A stretch of DNA of 8,401 nt from an uncultured Pseudomonadota bacterium. GTDB taxonomy: Bacteria > Desulfobacterota_B > Binatia > UBA9968. Under the pieces are notes generated by a model. That model did no database searches. It worked only from the letters and a program-made list of their open reading frames with translations, and was not told the origin of the DNA. Every line of letters begins with the position of its first letter. Position 1 is the stretch's first letter. The translations under genes and the position numbers were made by a program. The stretch is taken from the NCBI GenBank assembly GCA_946478635.1, contig CAMLCX010000196.1, forward strand, positions 1 to 8,401, in the 5' to 3' direction. Of this stretch, positions 4,493 through 8,401 are shown piece by piece.

Positions 4493-4858
4493 TTGAATCG
4501 ACCAGAGCAAAAGCTGCACCAGGACGTTGCTAAGGCGCTGCGCGAACGCGCGCATCCTGAGTGCGTCTGGTTTCACGTTCCTAACCAGGGACGTGTCGGC
4601 GGTCGCCGTGGCCTTATCCAAGGCTCAATCTTGAAGTCGCTCGGCGTTCGTGCCGGCGTCTCAGATTTTATCGCGCTCCACAACCGCGAGTTCTTTGCCC
4701 TCGAATTGAAGGCAGAGAAGGGGCGACCGAGCGAAGAGCAACTAGAGTTTATGTCCGACGTTAACAACGCAGGGGGCTTCGCCGCCTGCGCGACCGGCTA
4801 CGACATGGCGATCTCGTTCCTTGAGACGTGGGGCTTGCTTCGGGGCAAGACGCAATGA
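4493..4858 (+). CDS. VRR-NUC domain nuclease
   Basis: This 121-residue protein is of the VRR-NUC (PD-(D/E)xK superfamily) type. The opening RPEQKLHQDVAKAL and the FHVPNQG segment (27-33) are typical. The active-site pattern is Asp58 (GVSDFIALH), then ELK (71-73) and the conserved Gln83 in SEEQLEFM. Metal-dependent endonuclease activity on branched or structured DNA is known for the family. The TTG start at 4493 is the best choice because it gives the family N-terminus (MNRPEQ); the ribosome-binding site is poor and an inverted repeat abuts it, so expression may be kept low. Its stop overlaps the next start (ATGA at 4855-4858). Position between a DnaA-like and a primosome-like gene suggests a job in phage replication or recombination intermediates. 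Confidence 0.88.
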   Translation: MNRPEQKLHQDVAKALRERAHPECVWFHVPNQGRVGGRRGLIQGSILKSLGVRAGVSDFIALHNREFFALELKAEKGRPSEEQLEFMSDVNNAGGFAACATGYDMAISFLETWGLLRGKTQ

Positions 4859-5619
4859 AGCACCCGTGGATGAAATTCTATCCGTCCGATTGGCGGGCTG
4901 ACCCGGCGCTTCGCACATGCTCAATCGCTGCGCGTGGCCTCTGGATGGAGATGCTTTGCGTGATGCACGAGGCCGACCCGCGCGGCTCACTTCGCGTCAA
5001 TGGTCAGCCACTCGGCACGAAAGAGATCGCCTCACTCGCCGGCATCCGTGTCCGAGATTGCGAAAAATTGCTCGCGGAATTGGAAAAATCTGGCGTGTTT
5101 TCGAGAGAAAACGACGGCGAAATTTTCTCCCGCCGCATGAAGCGGGAAACCGAGAAAGCAAGGAAAGATGCGGAGAATGGGGCTAAGGGCGGCAATCCAA
5201 CTCTTAAGGGTGGGGTTAACCCACAGGATAAAGCCCAGAAGCTAGAAGCTAGAAGCCAGAAAGAAAGAATAGAAGAAGGCGCAAGAGCGCCTGACGATGA
5301 CTCTCAAAATCTTCCCGTCGAAAGTCCCAAAGGGGCAGCCGGGAAATACGCTTTCGAGAGTGGAGTAATCCGTCTCAAGGAGGCGGCTTTTAACCAATGG
5401 CGAGAGTCTTTCACGCATCTCGATTTGCGCGCCGAGTTGCTGTCATTGACGCAATGGGCGGGCACTCAAAAAGATTGGTTCTATGCGGTTTCCGGGGCGC
5501 TGGCGAAGCGCAACCGTGAGCAGTCCGTAAAGATCGAGCGGGCGAAATCGCAGGGGCCGCCGCAAAGCAAGCTCCGCTATCCCGACGATCCGTTTGACTG
5601 GCGCAACGCAATCACCTGA
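4855..5619 (+). CDS. YdaU/DUF1376-like replication protein (initiator or helicase loader)
   Basis: This 254-residue protein starts at ATG 4855, which overlaps the previous stop and gives the family N-terminus MKHPWMKFYPSDWRADPALR. Residues 8-100 match the YdaU/DUF1376-type winged-helix domain: FYPSDWRADP, SIAARGLWMEMLCVMHEA, then a winged-helix-like KEIASLAGIRVRDCEKLLAELEKSGVF and the wing EIFSRRM. A charged low-complexity linker (about 100-165) contains GGNPTLKGG. The C-terminal part has FNQWRESFTHLDLRAELLSL and WFYAVSGALAKRN. Such proteins occupy the place of lambda O/P or DnaT in many phages and are thought to bring helicase to the origin; the helicase gene follows 7 bp downstream. The linker DNA carries tandem 7-bp repeats (5237-5257), a possible origin. 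Family call is moderate, exact role inferred. Confidence 0.75.
   Translation: MKHPWMKFYPSDWRADPALRTCSIAARGLWMEMLCVMHEADPRGSLRVNGQPLGTKEIASLAGIRVRDCEKLLAELEKSGVFSRENDGEIFSRRMKRETEKARKDAENGAKGGNPTLKGGVNPQDKAQKLEARSQKERIEEGARAPDDDSQNLPVESPKGAAGKYAFESGVIRLKEAAFNQWRESFTHLDLRAELLSLTQWAGTQKDWFYAVSGALAKRNREQSVKIERAKSQGPPQSKLRYPDDPFDWRNAIT
5213..5278 (+). repeat. Candidate origin: palindrome plus 7-bp tandem iterons and purine tract
   Basis: Inside the linker of the replication protein, the palindrome GGGTTAACCC (5213-5222) is followed by three tandem 7-mers: AGAAGCT (5237-5243), AGAAGCT (5244-5250) and AGAAGCC (5251-5257). An A/G-only tract AGAAAGAAAGAA (5258-5269) comes next. The 7-bp period is not a codon multiple, so the encoded protein is not repetitive; the repetition is at the DNA level. 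Lambda-type origins likewise lie inside the initiator gene as iterons beside a purine/AT-rich strand. Origin function is inference. Confidence 0.4.
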
Positions 5620-5626
5620 GGACCAG

Positions 5627-6457
5627 ATGGCAGATATAATTCCGATCAACTCGCGTCATGGCCAGGCTGGCTACTTTTCGCTGGCTGATCTTCCGCAGCG
5701 TGGCTCGATTGCAAAGCAGTCCTTCGGTGTAGGCTGGTATGAGCTTGATGAGATTTTCAAGTTCTATCTCGGTCAGTTTGTCGTTCTCACCGGGATGCCG
5801 GGACATGGCAAATCTACTTTTCTGCTCAACTGTCTCGTCAAATTGGCGAAGGATAGGGGCGTGGGTTCGTTCATGTATGTCCCGGAGAACGAAGCCTACT
5901 TGCGCGAAAAACTCAGGCTGCTGTGGCCGGATGACGATGAAAGCTTCGAGCATTTCTCGAATAGCCAATGCTTTATTCAGTCAGCAATTATCGAGCGGGG
6001 TGAATCGCCTCACACGATGAGTTGGGTGCTGGATCAGGCTTGCACCGCCGTTCAACGGGACAGGGCCGAAATCGTTGTTATTGATCCTTGGAACGAGCTC
6101 GACCGCGCAAAGCCGAAAGACATGATGCTCACGGATTACATCGGGCGCTGTCTCATGGAGGTAAAGGATTTTGTCCGCAGCATGAACGCCATCGTGGTCA
6201 TCGTGGCGCACCCAACGAAGGCCGTGAACGAAAATGGTGGGCGCGTTCCCGGGCTTTCGGATATCGAACAATCGATGGCATGGAATAACAAGTGCGACAA
6301 TGGGCTGATTGTCGCCCGCGACCCTGAAAAAAATACGTCGCGAGTTATCAGCGCGAAGGTCCGTGAAATCGGGGCGGGCCGTCTGGGTCAATGCCATTTC
6401 ACGGTTGACCCAAATACAGGGGTTTTCAAGCCGCAGATGGGCGCGGTGAGCCTATGA
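5627..6457 (+). CDS. Phage replicative helicase motor (DnaB/Twinkle-type RecA fold)
   Basis: This 276-residue protein starts at ATG 5627, with TGAGGA (5617-5622) overlapping the previous stop. Walker A is GMPGHGKST (56-64) and Walker B is IVVIDPWNELD (149-159). VIVAHPTK (191-198) matches the H3 motif, and DIEQSMAWNNKCDNGLIVARD (212-232) the downstream H4/arginine-finger region of DnaB-family helicases. Residues 1-50 hold only a short lead-in (GVGWYELDEIFKFYLGQFVV), so there is no DnaB N-terminal domain and no Toprim primase; priming must come from the host or another gene. It would form a hexamer that unwinds the phage fork, loaded by the protein encoded immediately upstream. Family assignment is strong. 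Confidence 0.9.
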   Translation: MADIIPINSRHGQAGYFSLADLPQRGSIAKQSFGVGWYELDEIFKFYLGQFVVLTGMPGHGKSTFLLNCLVKLAKDRGVGSFMYVPENEAYLREKLRLLWPDDDESFEHFSNSQCFIQSAIIERGESPHTMSWVLDQACTAVQRDRAEIVVIDPWNELDRAKPKDMMLTDYIGRCLMEVKDFVRSMNAIVVIVAHPTKAVNENGGRVPGLSDIEQSMAWNNKCDNGLIVARDPEKNTSRVISAKVREIGAGRLGQCHFTVDPNTGVFKPQMGAVSL

Positions 6458-6621
6458 CGGAAGCAGAGATAGCGTTGGGCCGAATTGAGGAAATCGTTTC
6501 TGACATTCAGCGTCTGGACGCGGAAACAAAGGGCAAGTTCCGTCAGGCATCAGATCGGGAGTCGTTTGATCTGGTTTGCTCGATAGAGCGCAAGATGCAG
6601 CAGAAGGTAGAGGCGGCATGA
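6454..6621 (+). CDS. Small helical hypothetical protein
   Basis: This 55-residue ORF starts at ATG 6454, with ATGA overlapping the helicase stop. It is highly charged and helical throughout (EAEIALGRIEEIVSDIQRLDA, then VCSIERKMQQKVEAA), with heptad-like spacing that suggests a short coiled coil. No Cys pair or membrane segment is present. It is probably translated by coupling to the helicase. No family is recognised. Confidence 0.55.
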   Translation: MTEAEIALGRIEEIVSDIQRLDAETKGKFRQASDRESFDLVCSIERKMQQKVEAA

Positions 6622-6641
6622 GTGTGGAGATTTGGCTCTGA
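6618..6641 (+). other. Seven-codon ORF overlapping the previous stop
   Basis: ATG at 6618 overlaps the stop of the 6454 gene (ATGA) and encodes only MSVEIWL before TGA at 6639-6641. It may be the remnant of a longer gene or a non-functional coincidence. AGGCGGC lies just upstream. Confidence 0.2.
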
Positions 6642-6658
6642 GAGTTGTGGCCCGCGAT

Positions 6659-6689
6659 GCATCTAGCCTTGCGTCGCCGATGCTAGTGC
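6659..6689 (+). repeat. Imperfect inverted repeat in the 6642-6726 gap
   Basis: GCATCTAGC (6659-6667) can pair with GCTAGTGC (6682-6689) with one bulged T and a 14-base loop. It lies in the only sizeable gap of this operon. No T-run follows, so it is not a standard terminator; it may be an mRNA processing or stability hairpin. Confidence 0.25.
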
Positions 6690-6726
6690 CACGATAGAGA
6701 GACAGAGGAAGGAAGAGGAAACCGAG

Positions 6727-6996
6727 ATGAGTGAATGGCAACCGATTGAAACTGCGCCGAAGGACGGCACGATCATCCTTCTTTTTTTGAGAGAGAAGCC
6801 GTTGTGGTGCCGTCGAACTGGATGGGCCGACAATCTGCTCTACGCCATTGGCTTCTGGGGTCACGGCTCTTGGCGATCCATCGAAGAAGAAGATTGCGGC
6901 GGCATGGGCGGCGAGATGACCGGCTGGATGCCAGACTGGTCATGCATCGACGTCAAGCCGACCCACTGGATGCCGCTACCGGAGCCGCCGAAATGA
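6727..6996 (+). CDS. DUF551 family phage protein
   Basis: This 89-residue protein starts at ATG 6727 after the purine-rich AGGAAGGAAGAGGAAA. The N-terminal WQPIETAPKDGTIILLF (residues 4-20) and C-terminal PTHWMPLPEPP (78-88) are the hallmarks of DUF551, a small beta-rich domain frequent in phages and of unknown function. Between them are GFWGHGSWRS and a Gly/Met-rich segment CGGMGGEMTGWMPDW. The length is usual for the family. The stop overlaps a ten-codon ORF at 6993 (ATGA). Confidence 0.85.
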   Translation: MSEWQPIETAPKDGTIILLFLREKPLWCRRTGWADNLLYAIGFWGHGSWRSIEEEDCGGMGGEMTGWMPDWSCIDVKPTHWMPLPEPPK

Positions 6997-7025
6997 ACCT
7001 GAAACTTCACAACAAAGGAGAATGA
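6993..7025 (+). other. Ten-codon relay ORF between two genes
   Basis: ATG 6993 overlaps the DUF551 stop (ATGA) and encodes MNLKLHNKGE before TGA at 7023-7025. Its last codons AAA GGA GAA contain the Shine-Dalgarno AAAGGAG (7014-7020) for the next gene, whose ATG (7027) begins one base after the TGA. Ribosomes finishing the small ORF would stop on top of that start, which suggests translational coupling rather than a functional peptide. Confidence 0.35.
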
Positions 7026-7026
7026 A

Positions 7027-7191
7027 ATGGCTAAGGAAACCAAAGTTGACCGCGATGGCAAAGAGGTAAAAGGCCCGAAGTTTGGTCAGAACACGACAAT
7101 CTATGGGCGCGCGTTGGTAACTGACAAGAATGGTGAGGCGTGGTGGGTTGACCCCGAGGCTCGGTTGATGACGAAGGCCGAGCCGAGATGA
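7027..7191 (+). CDS. Small basic hypothetical protein
   Basis: This 54-residue protein starts at ATG 7027 with AAAGGAG at 7014-7020. It is charged and likely beta-rich: MAKETKVDRDGKEVKGPKFG, then TIYGRALVTDKNGEAWWVDPEARL. An ATG at 7022 in another frame gives only 15 residues, so 7027 is chosen. No family is recognised. Its stop overlaps a possible 33-residue ORF (ATGA at 7188-7191). Confidence 0.6.
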   Translation: MAKETKVDRDGKEVKGPKFGQNTTIYGRALVTDKNGEAWWVDPEARLMTKAEPR

Positions 7192-7289
7192 CTCGGACTA
7201 TTTTTCTCGCCGCTCTTGATCGAGGCACACTGTCAGCGACGCATGGCAACCTGCATCGCAAGCCCATGTCCTCAGAGCCAAATTCGTAA
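7188..7289 (+). CDS. Possible 33-residue ORF
   Basis: ATG 7188 overlaps the preceding stop (ATGA). The peptide begins MTRTIFLAALDRGTLSA and continues polar to TAA at 7287-7289. AAGG at 7174-7177 is a weak Shine-Dalgarno. The overlap pattern matches the true genes in this operon, but the length and lack of any recognisable motif leave it doubtful. Confidence 0.3.
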   Translation: MTRTIFLAALDRGTLSATHGNLHRKPMSSEPNS

Positions 7290-7330
7290 CCGTGCGTATC
7301 TCATACGAAAAAATAGGAGATCGCACTATC

Positions 7331-7915
7331 ATGGTGGGGAGAAAGAGGAAGCCGGGGAAGCGATATCCCGGAGGCCAGCTTGTAAAGGACAAGCCACCTT
7401 CACCGGCTGAGATCGCGGCTTCCATGCCGCACCGCAGGGCCATTCCCCCGCGAAGGGAAGGCAACAAGTGGATTGACCAGAGGTCTGATGAGCGCGGCGA
7501 ATGTCCGATCGGACGGCTCAGGCTCGCGAATTTCGTCAGCGCCGACCAATACGACGCGGCGGAGAAATTCCGCGCCACGGTTGCCAAATACAAGGCTGTG
7601 ATCGATAGCCCCAGAGACGCGCCGAACATTCTCGCCAGCCAATATGTTCCGCCGCCAAGCGATGACCCTCAAATCATCCCATTCCGGTTGCGGATGCCAA
7701 TGAGCGATGACGAGGCCATGAAGCGCAGGGCAGAATATCAAGGGGCCGTAGAGTCGATTTACGGCCACCGCTGCCGCGTAGTTGTTAACAGCGTGGTCAT
7801 CCACGAAAAGGAGTTACAGCACGGAGATATGGGCTATTTGCATGCGGGCTTGGATAATTTGAAAACCTTTTATTCCGGCTTGACAGCGGCTGGAAAATCA
7901 CGGCTATGTAAATAG
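7331..7915 (+). CDS. Conserved-looking phage protein of unknown function
   Basis: The protein has 194 residues from ATG 7331, with AGGAG at 7315-7319 (11 bases upstream, rather long). An in-frame GTG at 7292 has no Shine-Dalgarno and would add 13 residues. The basic N-terminus MVGRKRKPGKRYPGGQLVKD, the GRLRLANFVSADQYDAAEKF segment (about 79-98) and the C-terminal GLDNLKTFYSGLTAAGKSR resemble, from memory, a widespread Rhizobiales prophage protein with a GRxxxPGxRxPxGxL start, found near packaging genes. The basic start suggests nucleic-acid contact, but no catalytic motif is visible. It ends at TAG, followed at once by a hairpin that could end this transcript. Confidence 0.65.
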   Translation: MVGRKRKPGKRYPGGQLVKDKPPSPAEIAASMPHRRAIPPRREGNKWIDQRSDERGECPIGRLRLANFVSADQYDAAEKFRATVAKYKAVIDSPRDAPNILASQYVPPPSDDPQIIPFRLRMPMSDDEAMKRRAEYQGAVESIYGHRCRVVVNSVVIHEKELQHGDMGYLHAGLDNLKTFYSGLTAAGKSRLCK

Positions 7916-7916
7916 A

Positions 7917-7942
7917 GGCTGGGGAAAATCGCTCCGGCCTTT
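7917..7942 (+). terminator. Hairpin directly after the 7331-7915 gene
   Basis: GGCTGGGG (7917-7924) pairs with CTCCGGCC (7932-7939) over 8 bp with two G-U pairs and a 7-base AAAATCG loop. TTTA follows. It begins one base after the stop codon. The U-tract is short, so efficiency is uncertain, but the position fits the end of the early operon before the tRNA cluster. Confidence 0.45.
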
Positions 7943-7986
7943 ACGATTCTAGACACCATGAACCACGACGATCAACAACGCTCCAC

Positions 7987-8060
7987 GGCTCTGTCGTTTA
8001 ACGGCAGGACGCGGCGCTTTGACCGCCGAGATCATGGTTCAAATCCATGCGGGGCCGCCA
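7987..8060 (+). tRNA. tRNA-Gln (anticodon UUG)
   Basis: The 74-nt gene folds as a full cloverleaf. The acceptor GGCTCTG pairs with CGGGGCC through two G-U pairs. The D arm is GTTT/GGAC, the anticodon stem CGGCG/CGCCG with loop CTTTGAC, and the T arm CATGG-TTCAAAT-CCATG. Discriminator G is followed by an encoded CCA. The anticodon TTG (8019-8021) reads CAA. The wobble pairs in the acceptor and D stems suggest a phage-borne rather than host housekeeping copy. There is no host-like promoter immediately upstream that I can see. Confidence 0.85.
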
Positions 8061-8087
8061 ACCCGATTGCAGCGCACTAGCGCGCAT

Positions 8088-8165
8088 CTGGGCGTAGCTC
8101 AGTTTGGTTAGAGTGCCTGACTTGGACTCAGGAGGCCGCAGGTTCAAATCCTGCCGCCCAGACCA
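8088..8165 (+). tRNA. tRNA-Pro (anticodon UGG)
   Basis: The 78-nt gene has acceptor CTGGGCG/CGCCCAG, D arm GCTC/GAGT, anticodon stem CCTGA/TCAGG with loop CTTGGAC, and T arm GCAGG-TTCAAAT-CCTGC. Discriminator A and an encoded CCA follow. The anticodon TGG (8123-8125) reads CCA and, by wobble, CCG. It lies 27 bases after tRNA-Gln, so the two are probably processed from one transcript. Confidence 0.93.
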
Positions 8166-8282
8166 TTTTTAGATTCGTCAGAGAGTAGGGATGCGTCTCG
8201 CGCCCGAGGGTATGACGACAAACGCTGGAACTGGATTAGCTTTCCGAAATCTTTCCCCAGCAACCATCATTGGTGAGCGGCT

Positions 8283-8296
8283 TTGGCCTAGGCCAA
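8283..8296. repeat. 14-bp perfect palindrome
   Basis: TTGGCCTAGGCCAA is self-complementary over all 14 bp. It lies inside a wider inverted repeat, ACCATCAT (8263-8270) with ATGATGGT (8316-8323), in the otherwise geneless gap between two tRNAs. It could form a cruciform or RNA hairpin, or bind a dimeric protein. Confidence 0.45.
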
Positions 8297-8346
8297 GCGA
8301 GACAGCCGTATATTGATGATGGTCTTTCGGTTTCGGCGGAATAAAA

Positions 8347-8401
8347 GCGGGTCAGACCGACTGGGTAGGTTGCTGCCTTCCAAGCAGTTACAGGTTGGGT
8401 T
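8347..8401 (+). tRNA. tRNA-Gly (anticodon UCC), partial at the right edge
   Basis: The sequence begins GCGGGTC, a glycine-like acceptor 5' strand. It continues with a D arm (ACC/GGT around 8356-8370, loop with GGGTA) and the anticodon stem GCTGC/GCAGT with loop CTTCCAA; the anticodon TCC is at 8379-8381. The window ends in the T arm, so the acceptor 3' strand and CCA cannot be checked and the exact 5' end is uncertain by a base or two. The T stem probably starts near 8395, leaving a slightly long variable loop. It reads GGA. Confidence 0.6.

Noticed and set aside
5221..5231. DnaA box-like TTATCC on the minus strand near the iterons
   Set aside because: Only the TTATCC part matches; the remaining three bases differ from the 9-mer consensus.
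7022..7069. Start at ATG 7022 instead of 7027
   Set aside because: It gives 15 residues before a stop, while ATG 7027 gives a 54-residue frame with good Shine-Dalgarno spacing.
7958..8080. A 40-codon ORF reading through the tRNA-Gln
   Set aside because: The cloverleaf with encoded CCA explains the sequence; the ORF has no ribosome-binding site.
8191..8316. A 41-codon ORF between tRNA-Pro and tRNA-Gly
   Set aside because: Only AGGG directly touching the ATG is present, the peptide is featureless, and it spans a strong palindrome; support is too weak to call a gene.
1..8401. CRISPR array, insertion sequence, integrase or attachment site
   Set aside because: No regularly spaced repeats, transposase or recombinase motifs were seen, and attachment cores cannot be recognised without the opposite prophage end.

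Overview
This window looks like the immunity and early/replication region of a temperate siphovirus-like prophage (or phage) of an alphaproteobacterium, most likely a Rhizobiales host such as a Bradyrhizobium relative. The reasons are the GC-rich coding sequence, dense and mostly rightward genes with ATGA/GTGA overlaps, many short genes, and several proteins that I recognise from memory as families common in Rhizobiales prophages: a leftward Ala-rich protein, a short XRE repressor, a small Cro-like protein, a DnaA-domain-IV protein, a VRR-NUC nuclease, a YdaU/DUF1376-like protein, a RecA-fold helicase and a DUF551 protein. No integrase, terminase or structural gene is in view, so prophage versus free phage cannot be decided here.

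Region 1-1512 is a compact lambda-like immunity switch. A leftward gene runs off the left edge (1-491). Two copies of a 17-bp palindrome (ATACAG-N5-CTGTAT) lie upstream of it, one of them inside its promoter spacer. A third near-identical copy (1258-1274) sits in the same position inside the promoter of the rightward Cro-like gene (1285-1512), whose mRNA is predicted to be leaderless. Between these two operator regions lie a small rightward gene (719-901) and the leftward XRE repressor (888-1193). A separate 10-bp-phased array of TCCAG/CTGGA half-sites covers the repressor's own leader or promoter. A hairpin followed by a short T-run (1598-1631) may attenuate transcription into the next gene.

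Region 1655-3725 holds a second small DNA-binding protein (CII-like position), a Cys-rich protein of unknown function, a small exported protein with a CHAP/NlpC-like Cys-His pattern, an orphan beta-class DNA methyltransferase and a 53-residue membrane protein. Copies of one short sequence bracket the Cys-rich/exported gene pair.

Region 3780-6457 is the replication module: coiled coil plus DnaA domain IV, VRR-NUC nuclease (TTG start), a YdaU/DUF1376-like winged-helix protein with 7-bp tandem repeats inside its linker coding sequence (candidate origin iterons, as in lambda O), and a DnaB/Twinkle-type helicase motor without primase domain.

Region 6454-7915 is a string of small accessory genes, including a DUF551 protein and two tiny overlapping ORFs that look like translational-coupling relays. 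It ends in a conserved-looking phage protein of unknown role followed by a hairpin. Region 7987-8401 is a phage tRNA cluster, Gln(UUG), Pro(UGG) and a partial Gly(UCC), all with U at the wobble position.
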